Part shown: piece after piece, positions 17,757-26,396 of the stretch
Numbering within the stretch: position 1 is the first letter of the stretch
Layout of the letters: each line of letters begins with the position of its first letter
NCBI RefSeq assembly: GCF_000819765.1
Contig: NZ_CDBT01000008.1
Coordinates: 414,691 to 478,690 of the forward strand
Source of the DNA: Aeromonas bivalvium
GTDB lineage: Bacteria > Pseudomonadota > Gammaproteobacteria > Enterobacterales > Aeromonadaceae
Reading direction: 5' to 3'
DNA length: 64,000 nucleotides
Position numbers and translations under genes: made by a program
The notes under the pieces: generated by a model
What the model was told of the DNA's origin: nothing
Seen by the model: the letters and a program-made list of their open reading frames with translations, nothing else
Database searches by the model: none

Positions 17757-20021
17757 ATGCAGCCGGTTACCAACCTTTTCTCCTATCCCCGCTACTGGGC
17801 CGAGTGCTACGGCACGGCGCCCTTCCTGCCCATGTCCAGAGCGGAGATGGACAAGCTCGGCTGGGACAGCTGCGACATAGTGCTGGTCACCGGCGACGCC
17901 TACGTGGATCACCCGAGCTTCGGCATGGCGGTGATCGGCCGCATGCTCGAATCCCAGGGCTTTCGGGTCGGCATCATCGCCCAGCCGGACTGGTCGTCCA
18001 AGGATGACTTCATGCGCCTGGGCAAGCCGAACCTCTTCTACGGGGTGACGGCGGGCAACATGGACTCCATGATCAACCGCTACACCGCCGACAAGAAGCT
18101 GCGCCACGACGACGCCTACACCCCGGGGGACGTGGGCGGCAAGCGGCCGGACCGCGCCACCCTGGTCTATACCCAGCGCTGCAAAGAGGCCTATAAAGAG
18201 GTGCCGGTGGTCATCGGCGGCATCGAGGCTTCCTTGCGCCGCATCGCCCATTACGACTACTGGTCCGAGACCATACGCCGCTCGATCCTCATCGACGCCA
18301 AGGCCGACATCCTCATCTACGGCAACGCCGAGCGCCCCCTGGTGGAGGTGGCCCACCGCATCGCAGGCGGCGAGACCATCGACACCATGCAGGACATTCG
18401 CGGCACTGCGGTGATCCGCAAGGAGCCGCTGCCGGGCTGGCGCGGGGTGGATTCGAGCAAGCTCGACCAGATTGGCCGCATCGATCCCATCATGAACCCC
18501 TATATGGAAGGGGCGCCTTGCTCTGATGACGAGGGTACCGCGCCGGCGGAGCAGGAGGCCAAGCCCATCCTGGTGCAGCCGCCCAAGCAAAAGCCGTGGG
18601 AGAAGACCTACGTCAAGCTGCCGGCGTTCGAGCGGGTGAAGGAAGACAAGGTGCTCTACGCCCATGCGTCGCGCATCCTGCACCACGAGACCAACCCGGG
18701 CTGCGCCCGCGCCCTCTCCCAGGCCCACGGCGATCGCATCATCTGGGTCAACCCGCCCGCCTTCCCGCTCGAGACTGACGAGATGGACGGGGTGTTCGGT
18801 TTGCCTTACCAGCGGGTGCCGCACCCGGCCTATGGTAACGCGAAGATCCCGGCCTACGACATGATCAAGACCTCGGTCAACATCATGCGCGGCTGCTTCG
18901 GCGGCTGCTCCTTCTGCTCCATCACAGAGCACGAGGGGCGCATCATCCAGAGCCGCTCGGAAGAGTCGATCCTCAAAGAAATCGAAGAGATCCGCGACAA
19001 GGTGCCGGGCTTTACCGGCGTCATCTCGGATCTCGGCGGCCCCACCGCCAACATGTACAAGCTGCGCTGCAAGAGCCCCAAGGCAGAGCAGACCTGTCGC
19101 CGTGCCTCCTGCGTCTGGCCGACCATCTGCCCGCACATGGACACCGACCATACCCCGACCATCAACCTCTACCGCAAGGCGCGCGACCTCAAGGGCATCA
19201 AGAAGATACTGATCGCCTCCGGGGTGCGCTACGACATAGCGGTGGAAGATCCGCGCTATATCAAGGAGTTGGCCAAGTACCACGTTGGCGGCTACCTCAA
19301 GATAGCGCCGGAACACACCGAGGAGGGGCCGCTCTCCAAGATGATGAAGCCGGGCATGGGCAGCTACTACAGCTTCAAGGAGCTGTTCGACAAGTATTCC
19401 AAAGAGGCGGGCAAGCAGCAGTACCTGATCCCCTACTTCATCTCGGCCCACCCGGGCACCACGGATGAAGACATGGTGAACATGGCGCTGTGGATCAAAT
19501 CCAACCGCTTCAAGCTCGATCAGGTGCAGAACTTCTACCCGTCGCCGCTCGCCAACGCCACCACCATGTATTACACCGAGAAAAACCCGCTCAACAAGGT
19601 GAGCCGCCAGGGCGGGGACGTGTTCGTGGTGAAAGGGGAGCGTCGTCGTCGTCTGCACAAGGCGCTGCTGCGTTACCACGATCCGGCCGGCTGGCCCATG
19701 ATCCGCGAAGCCCTGCTGGAGATGGGCAAGGGCCACCTGATCGGCAACGGCCCCGACTGCCTGGTGCCGCCGGAAGGCCGTGGCGAAGCCAAGGCCGAGC
19801 GCAGCCGCAACAAGGGCCTGAAACCTGCCTTGACCCGCCACAGTGCCATCACCCATCAGCGCAGCAACGGGGCGGGTAACGGCAAATCGGCTGCACTGGG
19901 CGAAGGCAAGGGTAAACCTGCCGGCAAACCCGCCCACAAGGGTAAGGCCCCGACCCGTGCCGGCTCTGCCAAGCCGGGTGCCAAACCCGTCACTCAGGGC
20001 GGCAAGCGACCAGCGCGGTGA
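17757..20021 (+). CDS. ygiQ: YgiQ family radical SAM protein
   Basis: A 754-residue protein that aligns along nearly its whole length with my memory of E. coli YgiQ. It begins [20 protein letters not shown] chose the ATG at 17757 over 17739 for that reason. The 4Fe-4S/SAM cysteine motif is in [16 protein letters not shown], and [19 protein letters not shown] follows. The N-terminal UPF0313 domain and DUF3362 C-terminal domain are present. The last ~80 residues are Gly/Lys/Pro-rich low complexity. The reaction is not known. A terminator follows. Confidence 0.95.
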   Translation: MQPVTNLFSYPRYWAECYGTAPFLPMSRAEMDKLGWDSCDIVLVTGDAYVDHPSFGMAVIGRMLESQGFRVGIIAQPDWSSKDDFMRLGKPNLFYGVTAGNMDSMINRYTADKKLRHDDAYTPGDVGGKRPDRATLVYTQRCKEAYKEVPVVIGGIEASLRRIAHYDYWSETIRRSILIDAKADILIYGNAERPLVEVAHRIAGGETIDTMQDIRGTAVIRKEPLPGWRGVDSSKLDQIGRIDPIMNPYMEGAPCSDDEGTAPAEQEAKPILVQPPKQKPWEKTYVKLPAFERVKEDKVLYAHASRILHHETNPGCARALSQAHGDRIIWVNPPAFPLETDEMDGVFGLPYQRVPHPAYGNAKIPAYDMIKTSVNIMRGCFGGCSFCSITEHEGRIIQSRSEESILKEIEEIRDKVPGFTGVISDLGGPTANMYKLRCKSPKAEQTCRRASCVWPTICPHMDTDHTPTINLYRKARDLKGIKKILIASGVRYDIAVEDPRYIKELAKYHVGGYLKIAPEHTEEGPLSKMMKPGMGSYYSFKELFDKYSKEAGKQQYLIPYFISAHPGTTDEDMVNMALWIKSNRFKLDQVQNFYPSPLANATTMYYTEKNPLNKVSRQGGDVFVVKGERRRRLHKALLRYHDPAGWPMIREALLEMGKGHLIGNGPDCLVPPEGRGEAKAERSRNKGLKPALTRHSAITHQRSNGAGNGKSAALGEGKGKPAGKPAHKGKAPTRAGSAKPGAKPVTQGGKRPAR

Positions 20022-20050
20022 GTTTTTCTGATTGGAAAGATATATAAATA

Positions 20051-20077
20051 AAAAGGCGACCAGATGGTCGCTTTTTT
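20051..20077 (+). terminator. rho-independent terminator of ygiQ
   Basis: Arms AAAAGGCGACC/GGTCGCTTTT with a 4-nt loop and a T-run. It marks the border between host-like sequence and the AT-rich insert. The ~200 bp from here to 20276 is AT-rich and shows no gene. Confidence 0.85.
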
Positions 20078-20276
20078 ATTACGTATAGTTCATGAATGTA
20101 ATAGACTTATATGTTTTAGGCCAATGTCAGATGATAACTAGGTCAGTACAAACTGGTGACGTCTACATAAACACAATGGCAGGTTAAATCATTTCGAGAA
20201 AAATTATTTAAATTGTTATCTCTAAGTCCCTTTTTAATATTAGCCGAAGTAGTTCAAAGTGTGCATAGAGTTCTTA

Positions 20277-21776
20277 CTAAGTTAATAATTTTTCCATTTC
20301 AAAATCTAAGTATTCATCAACCGCATCAGCATTAATATGACCAGCATTGTACCAAGCATATACTTCTTTGAGTGCTAAAGTACCAAATCGTGCCCAACCG
20401 ATTAAATTAGTTCTCAATAAAAATTGCACCATTTCGCCACCTGATTTAAGTGCAGCATCACCTGCATCAATCAAACATAGTGTGCCATGAGCGACCAATA
20501 GCATCCGCCTTAACTCTGGATTAGCACCTGAAGGGATGCACTCTTTCCATGACTTCTTGTGATAAAAGCGTTGCTTGCTCGCCCACATTAACCTAGTTAA
20601 AAGTTCTGTAATCAGAACTGGAATGGCCATGGCCACACCGTGTCTTAAATCGTAACCTTTTTCGAAAACTTGTGTTGCTACAGTGGCAAATGATTGTCTA
20701 TGTTGACCAAATTCACCAACATCTAATAGTAGTAGTAAGTTATAGAAAGGAATTGGAATACCTGCACCACGCTCCGATGCACCAGAAGAACCAGCCATGT
20801 CCGAGAATAGATGTCCTAGCCAGTTGGCAAAACCGGAAAAAACCTTGGCTATAAAGTTGTCACCTTTTAGTTCATGAGTTGCTGTATCAATAGTGATAAT
20901 CTGGCCGTTAGAGATAAAAGTAGATGTATCAGTAAACTGATTCAAGATAGAGAAAAATAGACCAATGAGATCGGGAGAATGGCCCAAACTCTTTAAGTGA
21001 TGATTCTTAGGTGAAAGATTTTTGACTGCACCATCTGTCCCGTTATTTCCAAATGTGGTTGCTTGGTCATAGTTAACTTTGAAGTTACGTTCTAGGTAAC
21101 CAATTGCACTCTTAGTTGTATCTCCTCCTTCTTTCCCTCCTTGCCAACCACATGCTGAAGCAAATTTCTCGACAGCGGAGTTAACGGCGCTATCTGCAAC
21201 CTTGGTTAGCTTTCCTTCTCCAGGCATACCGACGAAGAACACATCGAGAAGTCCACCGATGACACCACATGTGCCAGCAATAAGGTAGTCGTATGCATCA
21301 CATTGAGCATTCTGGATGGTGAACTCATCCTTAATACGTTTTTCGAGTTCTATTCGCTGAATTGGTGACATCAATGTAGTAAATGGATCAGCACTTAAAT
21401 CAACGTGATTGCGCAAAGAATACTGTTCAACCGAACGCTGGTATTGTGCCCAGCTCATATTTTTATTGAAATCGAGGTGATCGAGCAGGGTTACATGCGT
21501 AATGGTTGGCTCAAAATGTGAGTGTGCGATCGAGTTATCTAGAACGAGTAACTCTTGAGCAATGTCGATACTTTTAGCCAATTGAGGATTCAGACCTTGA
21601 TTGTCCAGCATCATATCTAAATTTGCTAGAGCCTGATCAAGAGAATCATTATTGGATTGCTGGCTTTTTTGTAAATTATTAAGAGCTGCGTCTAACTCAT
21701 TTATCTTGAATTCCGACTGGTCCAGCTGGTGCTTTTGCACCAGCATGGCCGAAATTTTTTCATCTCGTTTAGTCAC
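20277..21776 (-). CDS. unknown coiled-coil/membrane protein, second gene of AT-rich pair
   Basis: A 499-residue protein of no family I know. Residues ~1-75 are polar and helical, probably coiled coil (KINELDAALNNLQKSQQ, LDQALANLDMMLDNQ). Two hydrophobic stretches stand out: YLIAGTCGVIGGLLDVFFVG near residue 165 and GVAMAIPVLITELLTRLMWA near 385. A Gly/Asn-rich segment lies between. The start is a GTG at 21776 that shares one base with the stop of the upstream gene (TAGTG), implying translational coupling. Base composition is strongly AT-rich compared with both flanks, a sign of transfer. It could be a stress or phage-defence membrane effector, but that is only inference. Confidence 0.75.
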   Translation of the reverse strand: MTKRDEKISAMLVQKHQLDQSEFKINELDAALNNLQKSQQSNNDSLDQALANLDMMLDNQGLNPQLAKSIDIAQELLVLDNSIAHSHFEPTITHVTLLDHLDFNKNMSWAQYQRSVEQYSLRNHVDLSADPFTTLMSPIQRIELEKRIKDEFTIQNAQCDAYDYLIAGTCGVIGGLLDVFFVGMPGEGKLTKVADSAVNSAVEKFASACGWQGGKEGGDTTKSAIGYLERNFKVNYDQATTFGNNGTDGAVKNLSPKNHHLKSLGHSPDLIGLFFSILNQFTDTSTFISNGQIITIDTATHELKGDNFIAKVFSGFANWLGHLFSDMAGSSGASERGAGIPIPFYNLLLLLDVGEFGQHRQSFATVATQVFEKGYDLRHGVAMAIPVLITELLTRLMWASKQRFYHKKSWKECIPSGANPELRRMLLVAHGTLCLIDAGDAALKSGGEMVQFLLRTNLIGWARFGTLALKEVYAWYNAGHINADAVDEYLDFEMEKLLT

Positions 21777-23431
21777 TATGAAAACATCCCTAACAATTTA
21801 CCTTTGATGACATCCGCTGCGTTGAAATAGCCGATTGCCTCGAAGACCTTAGCAAGTTTTTCCATGTCTAGAGTAGAAATGTCTTGTTTTAACATCAGTA
21901 CCTGAGCAGTTACAGCCACACCATCTTGTTCATGCTCGATGGTTTTCTCTTCGTAGAAAGACATAATAACAGTATAAATGTGTTGCTTAGTCGCCTCACG
22001 AGTAAGAGATTGAAGTTTTTCTTTATTAAGCTCTTTCGGGCACTTCAGTTTGAAGCACTTACTTTGAGTCGCGTCACCTTTTTGTGTAAGCACATTTCCT
22101 GCTGAGGTTAGTAGCTTCACTTTTTGTAAAAGCAGTTTTACTTTTTCGTCTTGAACTCCGTGAGAAAGAATGGTCTCGTTCAACTTGATGGTAATGAAGT
22201 TGATATCTTCCATTAAGTACGACACCGTTGTTTGTGTCTGCTTAATAACCTCGGTGAGCATTAGCTCTCTGCGTTTTGTTTTATCAAGTTCATTTGCTCC
22301 TGTTAAATGCTTAATACCTTTGTAGGCGCCTAAACCCAGTAGGACTGCAACACCAATACCTGTCGCCATACTAGAGAACCCGAGTACGCCACCCAAACCA
22401 AGTGTTGCAAGGCCTGATGTCAAACCCGCCGCTGACATGCCTACTACTGAGCCAGAAAGGTAAACAGCAGCCAGAGGTACTCCCACTGCACCCGCTTTTG
22501 CACCGAGTTCTTTCATACCTCGAGTTAGCGCATCGTCGCTAAAGTCATCATTGAGCATCTTAAAGTCGAGTTTGAGAGCGGAGATAATTAGCTCAACTTC
22601 GTCATCACTGACATTAAACAGGTGGTTGTTATCTTTAAAGAAGGAAAAATTGTCATGCTGTCCATTGTTAACACTCATGAATACGCTGAACAGATCTTTA
22701 ACGAGTGAAATTTTAACGGATTTATTGTGGCTAGGCACGGAGGTATCATCTATTTTTTGTATCAGAGATTCCAAGCTGTCTAGTACGCCTGTTGTGGTGA
22801 TGTATTCTCTTAGCAAAAAACGTGATTCTGAGCTGAGTTCTAAGCGAGTCATGAGAAGAAGAATTTGAGAAAATTCATCTTTATCGACCTCACCGTCATC
22901 GGAATACGCCATGTTCACGATAACTTTTAAGTAAGCAACTTTGAGCTCTTCCGACATTTCGGATAGTGCGACTAACTGATCTTCTTCTTCGAAGGTGTCA
23001 AATTGGCTACTTATGGTGTTTAAGAACTTAGCTAATTTTTCAAGATTGCATTCACTGATATTTTCAACTTTAAAAGATGAACCATCCTTTCTGGTGATTT
23101 TGGTGTACTCAGTTACTCTCTCTTTTCCTTTATCATTAGTCGTTATATTACGGACATATTCAACTGTTTCCAAATCACTAAAATTTACGACTTCAGGCGA
23201 TTCAAAAGCAGGCTTGTAAACCATTTTTTCGCCAGTAAATGCTAATCCATCTTTACCACTACCAAACAAGGTGCTATCGAGAAGTACGATAACTGAACCG
23301 ATAGTATCTTCTAGGTTCATCGATTTAGCCGCATTGTTGAGTTTTTTCTCCGGAATATCTGGTGCTATGTGGAGACCGTTATGCGAAATTTGACTGACGT
23401 TTTCTTTAATAAATACATTTATATTGTACAT
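21776..23431 (-). CDS. unknown protein with TerB-like and glycine-rich membrane regions
   Basis: A 551-residue protein from the ATG at 23431; a GTG three codons earlier is possible. Residues ~40-145 look like a small beta-rich domain of PH type (SGKDGLAFTGEKMVYKPAF, TKITRKDGSSFKVENIS). Residues ~155-235 resemble TerB: VALSEMSEELKVAYLKVIVN followed by MAYSDDGEVDKDEFSQILLL, with the acidic DDGEVDKDE loop. Around residues 325-390 there is a long Gly/Ala-rich hydrophobic region that could be one or two membrane hairpins (VVGMSAAGLTSGLATLGLGG). The C-terminus is charged and helical. Domain calls are by eye and need profile searches. It forms an operon with the next gene. Confidence 0.72.
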   Translation of the reverse strand: MYNINVFIKENVSQISHNGLHIAPDIPEKKLNNAAKSMNLEDTIGSVIVLLDSTLFGSGKDGLAFTGEKMVYKPAFESPEVVNFSDLETVEYVRNITTNDKGKERVTEYTKITRKDGSSFKVENISECNLEKLAKFLNTISSQFDTFEEEDQLVALSEMSEELKVAYLKVIVNMAYSDDGEVDKDEFSQILLLMTRLELSSESRFLLREYITTTGVLDSLESLIQKIDDTSVPSHNKSVKISLVKDLFSVFMSVNNGQHDNFSFFKDNNHLFNVSDDEVELIISALKLDFKMLNDDFSDDALTRGMKELGAKAGAVGVPLAAVYLSGSVVGMSAAGLTSGLATLGLGGVLGFSSMATGIGVAVLLGLGAYKGIKHLTGANELDKTKRRELMLTEVIKQTQTTVSYLMEDINFITIKLNETILSHGVQDEKVKLLLQKVKLLTSAGNVLTQKGDATQSKCFKLKCPKELNKEKLQSLTREATKQHIYTVIMSFYEEKTIEHEQDGVAVTAQVLMLKQDISTLDMEKLAKVFEAIGYFNAADVIKGKLLGMFS

Positions 23432-23456
23432 TGACAACACCTAATTTTAGATGAAG

Positions 23457-23478
23457 AAAATCTGGGACACCCACATTT
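23457..23478 (-). repeat. GGTGGGTGTCCCA-type dispersed repeat, copy 1
   Basis: Plus strand reads TCTGGGACACCCACATTT. It sits immediately upstream of the AT-rich pair. The 3' half differs from the other copies, which have CACCTTTTTGACC. Confidence 0.6.
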
Positions 23479-23686
23479 CTGTATGAGGCATAACGTCATC
23501 AAACCTCACGCTAACGCCCGTGGAGGACAGCTTCCAATATGCTTACTTGACCCGCGCTGGCAGCAACCCATCGCAGCTCAACAGGTTCTGGATGGCTATG
23601 GTAATCCAAACGAAGCTGCTTATGCGAGCATCAGAAGTGATACAACCATCAGAACGTTATTGTTTTTTGAACTGCGTCATCAAAAG

Positions 23687-23713
23687 AAATCTAGGACACC
23701 CACCTTTTTGACC
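23687..23713 (-). repeat. GGTGGGTGTCCCA-type dispersed repeat, copy 2
   Basis: Plus strand reads CTAGGACACCCACCTTTTTG, nearly identical to the copy at 26311. It abuts the gene fragment at 23707. The ~210 bp between copies 1 and 2 holds no gene I can support. Confidence 0.7.
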
Positions 23714-23814
23714 AGATGCTCTGGGCCGCCGTGACGGCGCTGGTCTGCTCCGAGCTGGGGGCCAGAGTGGGCAAGTGGCTGGATCGCCGGGAGCAAACGA
23801 GAGCCGGCGATTGA
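23707..23814 (+). pseudogene. 3' fragment of a paralogue of the gene at 27688
   Basis: Thirty-five codons and a stop read FDQMLWAAVTALVCSELG then ARVGKWLDRREQ. This matches the C-terminal half of the 79-residue protein at 27688-27927 (FNQLLWAAVSAMLCSELG, ARVGKWLEARAQ). No start or N-terminal half is present, and the homology begins inside the short dispersed repeat. It is therefore a truncated duplicate left by a rearrangement involving the repeat. Confidence 0.75.
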
Positions 23815-23815
23815 C

Positions 23816-24901
23816 TCAGGAGGCGGCCGACAGGTCGCGTGTTGCTCTGAACTGGCTGGGAGTCAGGCCGGTGATGCGTTGAAACTCGCGATTAAAATTG
23901 GATTTGGTCTGAAAGCCAGCGTTCATCAAGATCTGGGTGATGCTCTCATCTGTGTTCAGCAGAGCCTGCCTGGCATGGGCAATCCGATATTCGTTGATGA
24001 CCCTGGGGATGCTCTGCTGGCGCACCAGATTGACGGCACTGGAGATCTGCTTGGCGGGAATGCCCAGTTTGCGTGAGAGACGGGCCAGGGTCAGCTCAGG
24101 ATCCAGATAGCAGGCTTTCTCTTTCATCAGGTTATCCAGCAGTGCCACGATTTCCCGGGCACGATCTTCGTTCAGCAGCGGCGCTTTCTCAGCGGGCTCG
24201 GGAACGGAGGTGGGCATCTCCTCCTCCTCTGCGTCAGGGGTATTGACCCCTACCATCACCACGGCCGCCGCTAGCATGGGCACCAGCATCAGGTGACCCA
24301 GCGACAGGATATAGGGCGCCAGCTGGCCTTGATTGAAGGCGAAGTCGAGGGAGACGGCGGCATCGATGGCCGCTGAAAACAGCAGCATCCAGCCCGCGAT
24401 ATGTTCCGCCCGTCTGACCCCCTCCCACTCATTGAACGAGACATAAAGCAGTAGTTGCGTCTTATCAGAAAAACGCACCAACGCGATGCCGTAGCAGAGA
24501 TAGATGGCGGTCAGCAGGCCATCCAGTGGCAGTGGTAACCAGTTGTGGGTCAGCATGCCGAGGGCAACCAGCGCGGGACCGATGCCGTGCAGCCAGGAGA
24601 AGCGGGCCCCTGGCGCCTTGGCCCGGCTAAAGATATGCCAGGCGGCCACCGGAATAAGCGAGGCAAGGATCGGCTGCGCGAGCGTGAGCAGCGCCAGATC
24701 GAAGGTCCAGCGCAGCCCCACCACGCCGATGGTGATGGCGCACAGCAGCAGAAAGAGGGCGGTCGTTCTGGCCGTCCGGCCAAGGCGCGCCAGCAGCACG
24801 GCGGCCAGTAGAGCCAGCAGCAAGGAGACGATAAAAGGTATGGGTATGGCCAGCATCATGTATCCCGTGTGCAAAGAGAGGCCGTTGACCGGCGGCGGCA
24901 T
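23816..24901 (-). CDS. membrane-embedded AraC-type regulator
   Basis: A 361-residue protein. Residues ~15-225 contain about six to seven hydrophobic segments (MLAIPIPFIVSLLLALLAAV, LGHLMLVPMLAAAVVMVGV). An acidic linker (DAEEEEMPTSVPEPAE) leads to a C-terminal AraC DNA-binding domain: LTLARLSRKLGIPAKQISSA, then ESITQILMNAGFQTKSNFNR, EFQRITGLTPSQFRATR. This architecture implies an inner-membrane one-component sensor. The ligand is unknown. It is divergent from a DUF805 gene about 145 bp away, the likeliest target. The stop is 2 bp from the fragment of the 27688 paralogue. Confidence 0.85.
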   Translation of the reverse strand: MPPPVNGLSLHTGYMMLAIPIPFIVSLLLALLAAVLLARLGRTARTTALFLLLCAITIGVVGLRWTFDLALLTLAQPILASLIPVAAWHIFSRAKAPGARFSWLHGIGPALVALGMLTHNWLPLPLDGLLTAIYLCYGIALVRFSDKTQLLLYVSFNEWEGVRRAEHIAGWMLLFSAAIDAAVSLDFAFNQGQLAPYILSLGHLMLVPMLAAAVVMVGVNTPDAEEEEMPTSVPEPAEKAPLLNEDRAREIVALLDNLMKEKACYLDPELTLARLSRKLGIPAKQISSAVNLVRQQSIPRVINEYRIAHARQALLNTDESITQILMNAGFQTKSNFNREFQRITGLTPSQFRATRDLSAAS

Positions 24902-25047
24902 GCCAGCATAACGGCTTGGGTAAGGCGAATGAAGCCCATGATGGTGCAGGCGCGGTTCGAGGACGACCTGAAACCGGTTTGAGGACGCCTGGGGGCACTT
25001 TGCTCCCCATGATAAGGGCTCCCAATCACCATAAAAGGCAGGTATCC

Positions 25048-25389
25048 ATGTTCTCTTTCTACTGGCTGGGGTGGCAACGCGCCCTGGATTTTTCGGGTCG
25101 CGCCACCCGGGCTGAATGTTGGTGGTTCATGTTGGGCCATCTGCTGGTCACTCTGATCTGCATCTGGCTGGACGTGCTGCTTGCCAATCTGGGCTGGCTG
25201 GATCTGAGCTACGGCCTAGTGAGCAGCGTGCCCCTGATTTCACTTATCGTGCGTCGCTTGCACGACACCGGTCGCTCCGGTTGGTGGGGCTGGGTGTTTC
25301 TGGTGCCGGCCGTGGGGCCCTTGCTGCTTATCTATTTACTGGCGCAGCAAAGCGGGGCAACCCATGTTGGCAAGGAGGCATCGGCATGA
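25048..25389 (+). CDS. DUF805 family membrane protein
   Basis: A 113-residue protein with a DUF805 pattern: FYWLGWQRALDFSGRATRAE at the start, then membrane segments and the conserved VRRLHDTGRSGWWGWVFLVP. Function of the family is unknown. The ATG at 25048 has AAAGGCAGG upstream; the longer frame to 24916 is probably not translated. It overlaps the next gene by ATGA, so the two form an operon. Confidence 0.85.
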   Translation: MFSFYWLGWQRALDFSGRATRAECWWFMLGHLLVTLICIWLDVLLANLGWLDLSYGLVSSVPLISLIVRRLHDTGRSGWWGWVFLVPAVGPLLLIYLLAQQSGATHVGKEASA

Positions 25390-25868
25390 GACACGCACTC
25401 TGGTTGTTTATGCTGTGCTGCTCGCTGACGGTGGCTGCCGTCGACAATCCCCACGATTTTCCCAAGGTGGCACTGGGCCTGCTGCAGGTCGACAGCCTGA
25501 CCCGTGGCGAGCTGCTGTGGATGCAAGGGCGGGTGGGGGAGGGAACCTATACCACCACTGATGCCGAGGGGCGTCACTGCGCCATCCGGGTGCCGGTGGC
25601 GGTCGGCAAGGTGGCGAGTAGCGGCCTTGGCATCGACTCTGCCGGGGGGCTGGCCATCATCGTCATGACGCCGCGGCTCGATGCGGCGCTCAGCAAGGGG
25701 GAGCGGGTGAACAGCAGCGACTTCATCTTCTCCCGCGAGGCCGCTGACCCGGCGGCCGACGGTTATATCGTCAGCGGGATCGCGGCAGACGAAGGGTTTG
25801 TGCTGAACTCGCGGCGGCGCTGGATAGCCTGGCTGCTGGAAGACAAACCGGCACTGCGCTGTCAATGA
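25386..25868 (+). CDS. hypothetical exported protein coupled to DUF805 gene
   Basis: A 160-residue protein. An N-terminal signal peptide (LWLFMLCCSLTVAAV) precedes a soluble domain with a Gly-rich middle (GLGIDSAGGLAIIVMTPRLD) and the C-terminus WLLEDKPALRCQ. I do not recognise a family. The ATG overlaps the DUF805 stop (ATGA), which indicates coupled translation. A strong hairpin follows directly. Codon use is host-like. Confidence 0.7.
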   Translation: MRHALWLFMLCCSLTVAAVDNPHDFPKVALGLLQVDSLTRGELLWMQGRVGEGTYTTTDAEGRHCAIRVPVAVGKVASSGLGIDSAGGLAIIVMTPRLDAALSKGERVNSSDFIFSREAADPAADGYIVSGIAADEGFVLNSRRRWIAWLLEDKPALRCQ

Positions 25869-25888
25869 GGCCTAGCTCGTCGGGAGGA

Positions 25889-25938
25889 TGCGCCGGCCAG
25901 GGATCAAAGAAGACCGCTTGGCCGGCGCAGATTGTTTT
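25889..25938 (+). terminator. terminator of the DUF805 operon
   Basis: 11-bp perfect arms TGCGCCGGCCA/TGGCCGGCGCA followed by GATTGTTTT. Confidence 0.75.
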
Positions 25939-26306
25939 ACTGCCAGACCTTCTGCCCCTTGCCGTTGAGCAGGGTGTGAAAGAGATAGTGATCGTCCCGA
26001 TCGTAATAGACGGTAATGGTGTGGCGCTCGGTGTAATCTGCCAGCCAAGCTGGCCACCGTCATGGGCACCAGGATCAGCTCCCCCAGCCCCCCCATTGTC
26101 ACGGCGCTCGCCGTGGCCTGGCCATTGCCGTCACCGCGCTTGTGGATCTTGCCGAGCACGGTAAAGCGATCGCAGCCCTGCACCTTATCCTCGGTCAGAA
26201 AGGCGGCCTGCTGGCAGAGCTGGGGCTCGCCCAGTTCGGCGCGAATGGTCGCTCGGGTCTCCCCCGCTGCCAGGGTATTGCGAAAGCGCCCCGGGCGAAA
26301 TCTGGC
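25937..26306 (-). pseudogene. truncated and frameshifted gene remnant
   Basis: On the minus strand one frame reads FRPGRFRNTLAAGETRATIR through FTVLGKIHKRGDGNGQATAS to GELILVPMTVA. The reading then continues convincingly only in another frame as WLADYTERHTITVYYDRDDH and LFHTLLNGKGQKVWQ before a TAA at 25937. The shift is near 26045. The 5' end is missing and the homology-like part stops close to the dispersed repeat at 26311. It looks like a small exported protein gene broken by the repeat/transposase insertion. I do not recognise the intact family. Confidence 0.55.
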
Positions 26307-26310
26307 GACG

Positions 26311-26337
26311 AAATCTGGGACACCCACCTTTTTGACC
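26311..26337 (-). repeat. GGTGGGTGTCCCA-type dispersed repeat, copy 3
   Basis: Plus strand reads AAATCTGGGACACCCACC followed by TTTTTGACC. It lies ~60 bp upstream of the Y1 transposase start and is preceded by a partial direct duplication (GAAATCTGG at 26298). Confidence 0.75.
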
Positions 26338-26396
26338 TTTTTGACAGCGGCGTAGCCCTGTACTTGGCTTGAGGAGTCACTGCCGAGGAACTTGCC

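Noticed and set aside
20080..20276. Small RNA or gene in AT-rich gap before the cassette
   Set aside because: No open frame or structured element could be supported by eye.
23483..23734. Small plus-strand frame between two repeats
   Set aside because: No start signal, no recognisable domain and it runs through a dispersed repeat.
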